A stretch of DNA of 33,853 nt from an uncultured Hyphomicrobiales bacterium (GTDB taxonomy: Bacteria; Pseudomonadota; Alphaproteobacteria; Rhizobiales; Beijerinckiaceae): the NCBI GenBank assembly GCA_903930675.1, contig CAIYZJ010000013.1, positions 1 through 33,853 on the forward strand, in the 5' to 3' direction. The notes below the pieces were generated by a model, which worked only from the letters and a program-made list of their open reading frames with translations, was not told where the DNA came from and ran no database searches. A program made the position numbers and the translations under genes. Position 1 is the stretch's first letter. The number at the start of each line of letters is the position of its first letter. Shown here piece after piece: positions 24,218 through 32,593 of this stretch.

Positions 24218-24721
24218 TCAATGATCTCCCCGCATGCGAGATGCCGCCTGCAAGGCCGCATCGACAATGGTCTCGTAACCCGTGCAACGGCAGATATTGC
24301 CGGAAATGGCCTCGCGGATTGCCGTCTCGTCCAAAGTCGGATCGGCCTCGAGCACCGCGGCCAGCGTCGTCACCATGCCGGGCGTGCAAAAGCCGCATTG
24401 CAGGCCGTGCTTGTCCCAAAACGCCTCTTGTACCGGATGCAGCGTACCATCGGCCTGCGCCAGTCCTTCGATGGTGCGGATGGTCGCGCCATTGGCCTGG
24501 ACCGCCAGCATCAGACAGGAGCGGATCGGCTGGCCATCCAGAATGATCGTGCACGCGCCGCAGACGCCGTGCTCGCAGCCCAGATGCGTGCCTGTCAGGC
24601 CCAATTCCTGCCGCAAAAAATCGCCCAGATGGGTGCGGGTCAAGACGTCGCGTTCGTAAACGGTGCCGTTGACCGTCACGCTGATGTGACGGGTTGTTTG
24701 TGCGTGGTCGAGTTCAGACAT
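24218..24721 (-). CDS. Molybdenum hydroxylase small [2Fe-2S] subunit
   Basis: A 167-residue iron-sulfur subunit with two [2Fe-2S] clusters. The plant-ferredoxin-type cluster uses Cys49, Cys54, Cys57 and Cys69 (GCEHGVCGACT...RSC). The second uses Cys109, Cys112, Cys144 and Cys146 (CGFC...CRC). It carries electrons from Moco to FAD. ATG 24721 overlaps the FAD-subunit stop by 8 nt (ATGTCTGA), supporting coupled translation. An upstream in-frame start at 24751 would lie deeper inside the FAD gene and is less likely. Confidence 0.92.
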   Translation of the reverse strand: MSELDHAQTTRHISVTVNGTVYERDVLTRTHLGDFLRQELGLTGTHLGCEHGVCGACTIILDGQPIRSCLMLAVQANGATIRTIEGLAQADGTLHPVQEAFWDKHGLQCGFCTPGMVTTLAAVLEADPTLDETAIREAISGNICRCTGYETIVDAALQAASRMRGDH

Positions 24722-25598
24722 TCCGGCCTCCCGTGGCGCGGTTGAGGGCATCGCTCAAGGCCCGTTTGGTCATTGTTTGCGCCAGACGCCCGCGATAGGC
24801 CGGCGTGATATGGGCATCTTCCATCATCTCGATGGTGGCAGCCATGGCAGAGACTGTCCCGATCAAGGCCTGATCGAGCACGTGCCCCACCAGAGCCTGT
24901 TCGGCCACGGCAAGCCGCACCGGTTTTACGTCCACCCCTGCCAGCGCAATCGACGCACGGCGAACCACGCCGCCCGCATCCAGCGACACAAGGGCCGCAG
25001 CCGCAACAATCGCATAATCACCATGCCTGCGGGCAAATTCATGGAAACCATGGCCGATGGTCTGCCCCTGGGCGGACCAGACAGGCAGGGTCAGGCCGAG
25101 CAAAGCCTCGTCGGGCTCCAGATTCGGGGTCATATAGGACATGACCCAATCGCGCATGGCGACATCACGGGGCCCGCGCGGACCCGACACATGCAGCACC
25201 GCATCATAAAGGGCGGCAATGCAGGGCTGTTCGGCCGCAGGATCGAGATGGCACAGACTGCCGCCGATGGTGCCGCGGGCACGGGTTTGCACATGGCCGA
25301 CCCAATGCAGTGCCTCGGCCAGAACGGGAGCATGTTCGAGCACCAGAGGATGCTCGCGCACGATCCGCTGGCGGGTCATCGCACCGATCCGCAGCCCCTG
25401 AGGCGTCATCACCACCTCTGCCAGACCGGCAATGTGGTTGATGTCGATCACATGGTCGGGAAAGGCATAGCGCATGTTCAGCATCGGCATCAGCGATTGC
25501 CCGCCTGCCAGAATACGGACATTGTCGAGTGAGCCGAGCAGACTGTTCAGCTCCTGCACGGTTTTGGGATCATGATAGGCAAAGGCCGAGGCTTTCAT
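24714..25598 (-). CDS. Molybdenum hydroxylase FAD-binding (medium) subunit
   Basis: A 294-residue CoxM/CutM-like flavoprotein. The FAD motifs are AGGQSLMPMLNMRYAFPDHVIDI near residue 33 and RGTIGGSLCHLDPAAEQP near residue 110. It takes electrons from the FeS subunit and passes them to an acceptor. ATG 25598 follows AAAGGG; it is 26 nt downstream of the CoxG-like gene and overlaps the FeS gene by 8 nt. The M-S-L order is the usual one for CoxMSL-type enzymes. No XdhC-type Moco chaperone is in the window. Confidence 0.9.
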   Translation of the reverse strand: MKASAFAYHDPKTVQELNSLLGSLDNVRILAGGQSLMPMLNMRYAFPDHVIDINHIAGLAEVVMTPQGLRIGAMTRQRIVREHPLVLEHAPVLAEALHWVGHVQTRARGTIGGSLCHLDPAAEQPCIAALYDAVLHVSGPRGPRDVAMRDWVMSYMTPNLEPDEALLGLTLPVWSAQGQTIGHGFHEFARRHGDYAIVAAAALVSLDAGGVVRRASIALAGVDVKPVRLAVAEQALVGHVLDQALIGTVSAMAATIEMMEDAHITPAYRGRLAQTMTKRALSDALNRATGGRNV

Positions 25599-25624
25599 CA
25601 GTAAAACCCTTTCAAGCGCGACAC

Positions 25625-26254
25625 TTACTGGCCGGATTGGTTTTTGCGGGAGAACAGGGATTTGATCACACCCCATAACAGGGCGAAGGCCGACAATTCA
25701 CGGATCGGGGCCACGGGGGCCGTGGTGGTCACGGAGGCAACATCGGCATCACCGGTTGGCCGGTCCGTGGCGGCAGCCGATGCCGAAACGCCCTCTTGCG
25801 AGCGGGCCAGAATGTCGCTGCGCAGGTTGGCGGCAAATTGTTCGACGATCTGGTTGGCGATTTCCTTGATCAAGCCCTGTGCGCGGCCATATTGGGCCAC
25901 CGCACCGACCAGCTGCAAATCCGTCACCACCGTGATCAGCGTGCCTTCGCCTTCGGCCACAAGCGCGAAATCGGCGGTGGCCGAGGCACTGCCGCGCCCC
26001 TTGGCATCGGCCCCTTTGGCGATGACGCGGGCGGTATGGGCCGTATCGTCAATGTCTGTAATCTGCGCCTCACCCGCAAAGGTCAGCTGCACCGGACCGA
26101 CTTTCACCGTGGCTTGGCCCTTGTAGCGGTTGTCTCCCAGATCGGCCGTCAGCGAGGCCCCGGGCAGGCAGGGCACAATGCGCGGCACATCCAGCAACAA
26201 AGGCCAGGCCTGTTGCGGCGGAACCGGAACCGAAAAGCTCACATCGATTTTCAT
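25625..26254 (-). CDS. CoxG-like SRPBCC-domain protein
   Basis: A 209-residue protein with an N-terminal SRPBCC/CoxG domain (about 1-150: FSVPVPPQQAWPLLLDVPRIVPCLPGA, then GQATVKVGPVQLTFAGEA), a low-complexity Ala/Thr linker and a C-terminal hydrophobic segment (about 185-200, FALLWGVIKSLFS) with basic residues after it. In CO dehydrogenase systems CoxG recruits the enzyme to the membrane; the C-terminal anchor seen here fits that. It stands directly before the three hydroxylase genes. AAGGAT precedes ATG 26254. Confidence 0.85.
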   Translation of the reverse strand: MKIDVSFSVPVPPQQAWPLLLDVPRIVPCLPGASLTADLGDNRYKGQATVKVGPVQLTFAGEAQITDIDDTAHTARVIAKGADAKGRGSASATADFALVAEGEGTLITVVTDLQLVGAVAQYGRAQGLIKEIANQIVEQFAANLRSDILARSQEGVSASAAATDRPTGDADVASVTTTAPVAPIRELSAFALLWGVIKSLFSRKNQSGQ

Positions 26255-26276
26255 GAAAAGATCCTTGTTGGCAAAG

Positions 26277-26966
26277 TCATGGCAGGATTGACGCGCTGGA
26301 CAAAGCCCGCATCACCCGCTTTTCGGCGCGTCCGACATGCTGTGTCAGCAATTTGCCCGCCTTGCGGCCATCGCGCGCCTGCAAGGCGTCGATAATGGCA
26401 CAATGCTCGGACAGCAGGCTGTCATAATTGCGGCGGTCAAACACGGTCACACTCAATTGCACCAGACGGTCGAATTGTTCGATCAGATCGACAGCCGTTT
26501 CGGCCACCCGACGATTGGGACATAGGGCCAGCACGGCAAAATGGAAGGCCCGGTTATAGGCGACAAAGCCTGCCTCGCCCCATGCGCCCAGTGTGCGGAA
26601 ACGGTCCAGCGCCTTCAGGTCCTCATCGCCGGCCTGTTCGGACGCCGTCATGGCGCAATGCTGCTCCAGCACCGCGCGGAATTCGAACAATTCGCGGGCA
26701 TCGACCAGCGAGACCGGGGCCACGCGATAGCCCTTGCGCGGCTCGACCGTCACCAGCTTTTCGGCATGCAGCCGCGACAGCGCATCGCGAATCGGGGATT
26801 TGCTGACCGAATAGGTCTCGGCCAGCACGCCTTCATAGAGCGGTGTACCGGGCGCAAGTGCGCATGACAGGATATCCTGCCTGATCCGCGCATAGACGGC
26901 CTCGCGGCGAAGACCCGTCACTGGCCCCGTCACTGGCGACATCCCCTCATGAACAGCCTCTGTCAT
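26277..26966 (-). CDS. GntR-family (FadR/FCD subfamily) regulator
   Basis: A 229-residue GntR protein: winged HTH at about residues 20-85 (AVYARIRQDILSCALAPGTPLYEGVLAETYSVSKSPIRDALSRL... in order), then an all-helical FCD ligand domain with metal-site-type residues (FEFRAVLE, NRAFHFAVL, HCAIIDAL, THV-like QHVGRAE). FCD regulators usually bind organic acids and are released from DNA by them. It is first in the minus-strand operon, 22 nt before the CoxG gene, and divergent from the ABC importer. It is therefore the natural regulator of both the hydroxylase and the uptake system. Confidence 0.88.
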   Translation of the reverse strand: MTEAVHEGMSPVTGPVTGLRREAVYARIRQDILSCALAPGTPLYEGVLAETYSVSKSPIRDALSRLHAEKLVTVEPRKGYRVAPVSLVDARELFEFRAVLEQHCAMTASEQAGDEDLKALDRFRTLGAWGEAGFVAYNRAFHFAVLALCPNRRVAETAVDLIEQFDRLVQLSVTVFDRRNYDSLLSEHCAIIDALQARDGRKAGKLLTQHVGRAEKRVMRALSSASILP

Positions 26967-27145
26967 ATCTCTTTATGGCCGGTTTGATGAAATCAGTAAT
27001 ATGTTTCACTTTCGTCTGATATCCCCCATATACCAGTAAATCAAACAATTTTTGTAAAATTCCGGAGGATGAATTGACATTTTTTGATTTTCACTGATAT
27101 CTTAGCAAACGTAAAAATGAGAGATCACATTCAGGGAGACGGGCT
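26967..27145. promoter_or_regulatory. Divergent promoter/operator region of the hydroxylase and ABC importer operons
   Basis: This 179-bp AT-rich intergenic region has two copies of CTGATATC, at 27016-27023 and 27094-27101, 78 bp apart, each with a GATATC palindrome at its core. The right copy overlaps the predicted -10 box of the importer operon. The left lies on the GntR side. They are candidate operators for the GntR protein. The region also carries AGGGAGA, the ribosome site of the binding-protein gene. Confidence 0.5.
27074..27103 (+). promoter_or_regulatory. Predicted sigma70-type promoter of the ABC importer operon
   Basis: TTGACA (27074-27079), an 18-bp spacer and TATCTT (27098-27103). 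The -35 is a perfect consensus; the -10 matches 4 of 6. It lies 42 bp upstream of the binding-protein ATG. Confidence 0.5.
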
Positions 27146-28381
27146 ATGCTCAATCGTCGTCAATTTGCTCTTGGTATTGCCGCTGTTGCCGGTGCTTCGG
27201 GCGCGATCAAGGGGGCTGCGGCCCAGACCGGCCCGATCCGCGTCGGCTTTCTGACCGTCAATTCGGGCGCACTTGCCGCCGGTGGCCGACAGCTCGAAGA
27301 AGGCATCAAGCTGTTTCTCAAGCAGCGTGACAACAAGATCGGCGGCCGTCCCGTCGAACTGATCATCGCCGACACCGCCGGACAGCCCGCCAACACCCGC
27401 ACCAAGGCGCAGGAATTGATCGAGCGCAACAATGTGCATGTGATCATCGGCCCGCTGGCGGCTTTCGAGGCTTTGGCCATCAACGACTATATCCAGCAGG
27501 TCGGCATCCCGACCATCTCGGATTCGGCTGCCGCCGAAGACCTGACCCAGCGCAAATTGAACCCGTGGTTTGTGCGCGCAGTCAGCAGCTCGGCCCAGCC
27601 AGCCCATGCTTTGGCCGATTATGCCGCTAAAACGCTGAAATACAAGAAAATCGCGATTGTTGCCGATGACTTCGCCTTCGGCCACGAAATCTCGGCCGGT
27701 TTCCAGCGCGTGTTCGAGGAAAACGGCGGCAAGGTGCTGCAAAAGCTGTGGTCGCCGCTCAATGTAGCCGATTACGGCTCCTACATCACCCAGATCGACC
27801 GTTCGGCCGATGCCGTGCTGGCCAATTTCGCCGGTGCCAACGGCTTGCGCTTCATCAAGCAGTATAACGAATACGGCCTGTCGGGCACGATCCCGCTGTT
27901 GGGCCATATGACGACAATCGACGAAGGCATCCTGAAAAACATGGGTGACGAGGCCAAGGGCGTTGTCTCGACCGGCTGGTATTCGGCCGCCATCGACACC
28001 CCTGCCAACAAGGAATTCGTGACCGCCTGCCGCGCCGAATACAAGGCCGATCCCGGCTATTACACGCTGGGTGCCTATCTCTCGGGCATGTTCCTGGAAG
28101 AAGCCGTTAAAAAGGTCAACGGCAATGTCGAGGACAAGACCGCTTTGATGAAGGCTCTGCGCAATATCGACCTGAAGGACACGCCGGCCGGTCCGATCAA
28201 AATCGACGAATACGGCAATCCGACCATGAACATCTATATCCGCAAGGTGGAAACGGTTGACGGCCGTTTGATGAACAAGGTCATCCATACCTATCCGTCG
28301 GTCAGCCAGTTCTGGACCTATGATCCGAAAACCTTCCTGCAAAGCCCCGTCTATGCCCGCGAATGGGCTGTGAAGGGCTAA
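27146..28381 (+). CDS. ABC importer substrate-binding protein (branched-chain amino acid/aromatic acid type)
   Basis: A 411-residue periplasmic binding protein of the Peripla_BP_6/LivJ family. The N-terminus has a twin-arginine-like signal, NRRQFALG followed by a hydrophobic Ala/Gly stretch and a cleavage site near AAA-QT (about residue 27), suggesting Tat export. The mature part starts IRVGFLTVNSGALAAGG, with GGRPVELIIADTAGQPANT and VIIGPLAAFEA. Family members bind Leu/Ile/Val, urea, or aromatic acids (benzoate, coumarate); the catabolic setting favours an aromatic or heteroaromatic acid. It is the first gene of a seven-gene operon and divergent from the GntR regulator. A stable hairpin follows it. 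Confidence 0.9.
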   Translation: MLNRRQFALGIAAVAGASGAIKGAAAQTGPIRVGFLTVNSGALAAGGRQLEEGIKLFLKQRDNKIGGRPVELIIADTAGQPANTRTKAQELIERNNVHVIIGPLAAFEALAINDYIQQVGIPTISDSAAAEDLTQRKLNPWFVRAVSSSAQPAHALADYAAKTLKYKKIAIVADDFAFGHEISAGFQRVFEENGGKVLQKLWSPLNVADYGSYITQIDRSADAVLANFAGANGLRFIKQYNEYGLSGTIPLLGHMTTIDEGILKNMGDEAKGVVSTGWYSAAIDTPANKEFVTACRAEYKADPGYYTLGAYLSGMFLEEAVKKVNGNVEDKTALMKALRNIDLKDTPAGPIKIDEYGNPTMNIYIRKVETVDGRLMNKVIHTYPSVSQFWTYDPKTFLQSPVYAREWAVKG

Positions 28382-28407
28382 CAGACCTTCTCCGGTTTTC
28401 ACCTCTC

Positions 28408-28440
28408 GCGACGGATCGGCAGCGATGTCCGGTCCGTCGC
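28408..28440 (+). other. Stable intercistronic hairpin between binding protein and permease genes
   Basis: GCGACGGA (28408-28415) pairs with TCCGTCGC (28433-28440); the stem extends by a G-U and three more pairs to about 12 bp with a 7-9 nt loop. There is no U-run after it. Such hairpins often raise expression of the binding protein over the downstream membrane genes by mRNA stabilisation or partial termination. Confidence 0.55.
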
Positions 28441-28473
28441 CCATTCTGACCCCATCACCATAAAGGTTCGCTG

Positions 28474-29340
28474 ATGTCGATCGGCTTCTGGCTGCTGCAA
28501 AGCCTGAACGCGCTGGCGCTGGGCGGGCTGTTGTTTCTGCTCTCCTCCGGCTTTTCGCTGATTTTCGGCCTGATGCGGGTCGCCAATCTCAGCCATGGCG
28601 CTTATTTCATGCTCGGGGCCTATGTCGGCCTGTCGGTGCTGCAAGCCGGCTTTGGCTTCATCGAGGCCATTCTGGCCGCTGGCGTCGTGATTGCCGTGCT
28701 GGGCGGCTTGATCGAACGGTTCCTGCTGCGCCGTCTAGCCAACCGCACGCTTGCACAGGTGCTGGTGACGCTGGGACTGGCTTTCGCGATTGCCGATATC
28801 TGCCTGATGCTGTGGTCGGGTGACCCGATGCAACTGCCCGCCCCGCGCTGGCTGTCGCAACCGATCCGCGCCTTCGGCTTTGTGTTTCCCGGCTATCGGG
28901 TGTTTGTGGTCGAGGTGTCGATTGTCGTGGCCATTCTGCTGTGGCTGCTGATCGAACGCACCAAGCTGGGCGCGATGGTGCGCGCCAGCGTCGACGATAT
29001 CCAGATGGCACGCGGCGTCGGTATTCCCGCGCAAAAACTGTTCAGCTTCATCTTCTGTCTCGGTGCCGCTCTGGCGGGCATGGGCGGTGTGCTGGGCGGG
29101 CCGATCCTGTCGGTCTATCCCGGTCTTGACGGCGAAATGCTGCCTCTCGCGCTGGTTGTGGTGATTCTGGGCGGGATCGGCAGCATCGGCGGGGCCTTTG
29201 TCGGCGCCTATATCACCGGCTTTGTCTACACCTTCGGCCAGACCCTGTTGCCCGCCTTTTCCTATGTGATCCTGTTTCTGCCGATGATCGTGGTTTTGGC
29301 GTTCCGTCCGAGCGGCCTGTTTGGAAAGTCCGCGCCATGA
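28474..29340 (+). CDS. Branched-chain-type ABC importer permease (LivH-like)
   Basis: A 288-residue inner-membrane permease with about 8 helices. Family features are NALALGGLLFLLSSGFSLIFGLMRVANLSHGAYFMLGAY at the start and, near the C-terminus, VVVILGGIGSIGGAFVGAYITG, the ATPase-coupling area. ATG 28474 follows AAAGG. It overlaps the LivM-like gene by 4 nt (ATGA). It forms the membrane pore with that protein. Confidence 0.92.
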   Translation: MSIGFWLLQSLNALALGGLLFLLSSGFSLIFGLMRVANLSHGAYFMLGAYVGLSVLQAGFGFIEAILAAGVVIAVLGGLIERFLLRRLANRTLAQVLVTLGLAFAIADICLMLWSGDPMQLPAPRWLSQPIRAFGFVFPGYRVFVVEVSIVVAILLWLLIERTKLGAMVRASVDDIQMARGVGIPAQKLFSFIFCLGAALAGMGGVLGGPILSVYPGLDGEMLPLALVVVILGGIGSIGGAFVGAYITGFVYTFGQTLLPAFSYVILFLPMIVVLAFRPSGLFGKSAP

Positions 29341-30311
29341 CCCGCAAATCCCGCATCACCCTGATCAGCCTGAGCCTGCTGATCCTCGCGCTGGCGGCTC
29401 CGCTGCTGATGGGCCAGCCTTTCTATATCAATATCGGCTCGCAAGTGCTGATTGCCGCCATTTTTGCCATGAGCCTGAATATTCTGGTCGGTTATGGCGG
29501 CATGACCTCGATCGGGCACGCCGCCTATCTCGGCACCTCGGCCTATGTCGTGGCCCTGCTGACCTTGCAGCACGGTTTCGGTTTCTATACGGCCTCGTTG
29601 GTGGCGCTGGGGGTGGTTGTCATCATGGCGGCGATATTCGGGGCGATCGCGCTGCGCGGCACCGGCATTACCTTTTTGATGATCACGCTGGCTCTGGGCC
29701 AGACCATGTGGGGCGTGGCGTTTCGCTGGTCGGAAGTGACAGGCGGCGACAACGGCCTGCCCGATATCAAACGACCCGATCTGTTCGGCTTGAATCTGGT
29801 GGAACCGGGCCTGTTCTATGGCGTGATGATCGCCTTGTTCGTGATCGCGCTGGTGGGCATGTGGATTTTCACGCAATCGGGCCTTGGCCTGAGCCTGCAA
29901 GGCACGCGGGATCAGCCGCGCCGTATGGGCATGCTGGGCCATCACGTCTGGCTGGTGCGCTGGATCGCCTTTATCATTGCCGGCTTCTGGGCGGGCGTCG
30001 CGGGCATCGCCTTCATCGGCTATCACGGCTATATCCACCCGCTGTCGCTGGGACTGGCCAATTCCGCCGAAGTGCTGCTGATGGTGATTGCCGGAGGCGC
30101 GGGCACGCTGTTGGGCCCCGTGGTGGGTGCGGCCATTGTGGTTGTGCTGAAAATGGTGGTCAGTGCCTATGTGTCGCGCTGGGTGCTGTTGCTGGGCTGC
30201 ACCTTTGTGGCGATTGTGATCCTGCTGCCCGAAGGCGTCGTGCCGGGGCTAGAGCGGTTGCTGAAAGCCATTCTGCCTGCTGCGCGTGACGACGAGGAGG
30301 CAAGCTCATGA
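29337..30311 (+). CDS. Branched-chain-type ABC importer permease (LivM-like)
   Basis: A 324-residue permease with about 9-10 helices. It has LNILVGYGGMTSIGHAAYLG, TLALGQTMWGVAFRWSEVTGGDNGLP and VIAGGAGTLLGPVVGAAI, all LivM signatures. The ATGA overlaps at both ends (29337-29340 with LivH, 30308-30311 with LivG) show tight translational coupling. The short acidic C-terminal tail (RDDEEASS) is cytosolic. Confidence 0.92.
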   Translation: MTRKSRITLISLSLLILALAAPLLMGQPFYINIGSQVLIAAIFAMSLNILVGYGGMTSIGHAAYLGTSAYVVALLTLQHGFGFYTASLVALGVVVIMAAIFGAIALRGTGITFLMITLALGQTMWGVAFRWSEVTGGDNGLPDIKRPDLFGLNLVEPGLFYGVMIALFVIALVGMWIFTQSGLGLSLQGTRDQPRRMGMLGHHVWLVRWIAFIIAGFWAGVAGIAFIGYHGYIHPLSLGLANSAEVLLMVIAGGAGTLLGPVVGAAIVVVLKMVVSAYVSRWVLLLGCTFVAIVILLPEGVVPGLERLLKAILPAARDDEEASS

Positions 30312-31054
30312 CCACCGAACTTGCGCTGCAAATCACCGGAATGACCAAAAATTTCGGCGGGCTGAAGGCCATCGACGGCGTCAACCTGACTATCCCCAAA
30401 GGCGATCGCCGCCTGCTGCTCGGCCCCAACGGCGCGGGCAAAACCACGCTGTTCAACCTGATCACCGGAGATCTGAAACCGACCTCGGGCAGCGTGCAAC
30501 TGTTTGGCCGCGACATTACCGGCCTGCCCTCGCACCATTGCGCCCCGCTCGGGCTGGCCCGCACCTACCAGATCATCACCTTGTTTCCCAAAAACACTCT
30601 GGCAGACAATGTGATCCTGTCGCTGCTGGGCATTTCGCCGCTGCGCTGGAGCCCGATCAGCCGCATCAAGGGCCGCAAGGAGTTCGAGGAGCGCGCCCGC
30701 GCAGCCCTCAAGCAAGTGGGACTGGAAGCCAAGGCCGACCGCCCCTTGGGCGAGACCTCCTATGGCGAAAAGCGCCGGTTGGAAATCGCGCTGGCTCTGG
30801 CGCAAAACCCGAGCCTGCTGTTGCTGGACGAACCGCTGGCGGGCCTGTCGCGGCAGGAACGGCTGGATGTGCAGTCCCTGATTGAATCGATCCCGCGCGA
30901 TATCACGCTGATCCTGATCGAGCACGATATGGATGTGGCTCTGGCTTTGGCCGACAGCATCACCGTCATGTATCACGGGCGGGTGATTTGCGAGGGGGAT
31001 CGCGCACAGGTTGTGGCCGATCCGCGCGTCAAGGAGATCTACCTTGCAAGCTGA
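30308..31054 (+). CDS. Branched-chain-type ABC importer ATPase (LivG-like)
   Basis: A 248-residue ABC ATPase. Walker A is GPNGAGKTTLFN (about residue 39), the signature is TSYGEKRRLEIALAL, a mild variant of the usual LSYG motif, and Walker B is LLLLDEPLAGL, followed by the switch His in LIEHDMDVAL. LARTYQIITLF carries the Q-loop. It overlaps the LivF-like gene by 11 nt if that gene starts at TTG 31044. Confidence 0.92.
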   Translation: MTTELALQITGMTKNFGGLKAIDGVNLTIPKGDRRLLLGPNGAGKTTLFNLITGDLKPTSGSVQLFGRDITGLPSHHCAPLGLARTYQIITLFPKNTLADNVILSLLGISPLRWSPISRIKGRKEFEERARAALKQVGLEAKADRPLGETSYGEKRRLEIALALAQNPSLLLLDEPLAGLSRQERLDVQSLIESIPRDITLILIEHDMDVALALADSITVMYHGRVICEGDRAQVVADPRVKEIYLAS

Positions 31055-31775
31055 CACCTCCCCCAAACCCGCCGATGCGCTGGTTCTGACCGGCATCAAT
31101 ACCCGTTATGGCGAAAGCCATGTGCTGCATGATGTCAGCCTGACCCTGCAGGAAGGCCGCGTGCTGGCCCTGCTGGGCCGCAACGGCGCCGGAAAAACCA
31201 CCACCATGCATTCGGTTATCGGCTATCAGCCGGTGATGTCGGGCAGCATCACGCTGTTCGGACAGGAGATTTCCGCTCTGGTGCCCGAAGCGATTTCCGA
31301 TCTCGGCATTGCTTTGGTGCCGCAGGGGCGCCGGATTTTTACCAGCCTGACCGTGCAGGAAAATCTCGATGTCGCCCATCGCCGTGGCTCCAAGCCGCGC
31401 TTTGGTTTCGACACGCTGTTCGAATGGTTCCCGCGCCTCAAAGAACGCCGCCAGCAACGCGCCGGCACGCTGTCGGGTGGTGAACAACAGATGCTGGCGA
31501 TTGCCCGCGCGCTGATCACCGATCCCAAAGTCGTGCTGTTCGACGAGCCGTCGGAAGGTCTGGCCCCGCAAATCGTCGAGGAGGTCGGGGCCATTCTGCA
31601 CCGGCTGAAGGCGGGCGGTCTGTCGATCATTCTGGTCGAACAGAACACCAAACTGGCCCTGAGCGTGGCCGATGATGTCGTGATCCTCAATTCCGGTCAG
31701 GTGGCTGTCACCTGCTCTGCACAGGATGTGTCCAACGATCCTGATTTCCTTGTCAACCATCTCGGAGTCTATTGA
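31044..31775 (+). CDS. Branched-chain-type ABC importer ATPase (LivF-like), TTG start
   Basis: A 243-residue ABC ATPase with Walker A GRNGAGKTTTMH, Q-loop IALVPQGRRIF, signature LSGGEQQMLAIARAL, Walker B VVLFDEPSEGL and switch His replaced by Gln in ILVEQNTKLAL, which is normal for LivF. I chose TTG 31044 because AAGGAG (31029-31034) lies in the right place upstream. The in-frame ATG at 31011 would add 11 residues read out of frame from the end of LivG and has no ribosome site. Its stop is 3 nt before the alpha/beta hydrolase start. Confidence 0.9.
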   Translation: MQADTSPKPADALVLTGINTRYGESHVLHDVSLTLQEGRVLALLGRNGAGKTTTMHSVIGYQPVMSGSITLFGQEISALVPEAISDLGIALVPQGRRIFTSLTVQENLDVAHRRGSKPRFGFDTLFEWFPRLKERRQQRAGTLSGGEQQMLAIARALITDPKVVLFDEPSEGLAPQIVEEVGAILHRLKAGGLSIILVEQNTKLALSVADDVVILNSGQVAVTCSAQDVSNDPDFLVNHLGVY

Positions 31776-31778
31776 TCC

Positions 31779-32561
31779 ATGCAAAAGCCAGCGCCGCAGC
31801 ACCACACGATCCACGGCAAGTCCGTGACAGGGATTCAGACGGGTCAGGGATCGGATCTGGTGATCCTGCATTCGCTGCTCACCGATGCCCGCGCCTTTGA
31901 CCATGTCCTGCCCGACCTGGCCAAACACCACCGCGTGACCCTGCTCAATCTGCCCGGCTTTCATGGCTCGGACCCGATCGAAGCCTCTTGGTCGGCCTAT
32001 AATGCGTGGATTGCCGATGCTGTCGCCGCCTTCGGCGTGCATCAGGGCTTTACCTTGCTGGGTAACGGCTTTGGCGGTTCGCTGGCTTTGGGTTATGCGC
32101 TGGCTTATCCCGAAACATTGTCAAAGCTGGTGATTTGCGATGCGGCTGCCGGTTTTCCCGAACAGGGCAAGCAGGCTTTCCGCGTGATGGCCGAAAAGGT
32201 CGCCAGTGGCGGGCTCGGCGCGATTGCCGAAATTGCCGCCAATCGGGTGTTCCACCCCGCTTATCTCGCTGCCCATCCGACCGCCATCGACGAGCGGCGC
32301 GAGGCCCTGATGCTGATCCATCCCGATGCCTTTCAGGCCGCTTGCAGCCTATTGGTCGAGGCCGATCTGATCCCGCAATGCCGTGACCTGAAATTGCTGA
32401 CTTTGGTCATTTGCGGCGAATTGGATGCCGCTACCCCGCCCGTGCTCAACCGCGCGATTGCCGAAGCCATTCCGCATGCCCGCTATATCGAATTGCCCAA
32501 GATCGGCCATTGCCCGCCGCTGGAAGCACCGCAGGCCTTTCTGGACGCGTTTAACAGTTAA
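31779..32561 (+). CDS. Alpha/beta-hydrolase-fold protein lacking the nucleophile serine
   Basis: A 260-residue alpha/beta hydrolase related to 3-oxoadipate enol-lactonase/MhpC-type enzymes (ILHSLLTDARAFDHVLP, TLLNLPGFHGSD). The elbow reads LLGNGFGGSLAL, where active relatives have G-x-S-x-G-G: the nucleophile position is Gly97 (codon GGC at 32067-32069). The other triad members remain: Asp216 (CGELDAATPP) and His244 (KIGHCPPLEAP). A nucleophile mechanism is excluded; it may be a pseudoenzyme or use general-base chemistry such as a decarboxylase, lyase or cofactor-free oxygenase. It follows LivF by 3 nt, so it belongs to the importer operon and probably acts on the imported compound or its product. 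Confidence 0.8.
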   Translation: MQKPAPQHHTIHGKSVTGIQTGQGSDLVILHSLLTDARAFDHVLPDLAKHHRVTLLNLPGFHGSDPIEASWSAYNAWIADAVAAFGVHQGFTLLGNGFGGSLALGYALAYPETLSKLVICDAAAGFPEQGKQAFRVMAEKVASGGLGAIAEIAANRVFHPAYLAAHPTAIDERREALMLIHPDAFQAACSLLVEADLIPQCRDLKLLTLVICGELDAATPPVLNRAIAEAIPHARYIELPKIGHCPPLEAPQAFLDAFNS

Positions 32562-32593
32562 ACCGCCCGTTAAAAGATCAGGGAGCTGCCCCC

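Noticed and set aside
22081-24546. 821-codon plus-strand open frame
   Set aside because: It is antisense to the molybdenum hydroxylase large and small subunits, which have clear motifs. Its own translation is His/Arg/Gly-rich without domains, a by-product of GC-rich third positions on the other strand.
31011-31043. ATG 31011 as the LivF start
   Set aside because: It lacks a ribosome site and lies inside livG in another frame, whereas TTG 31044 has AAGGAG at the right spacing.
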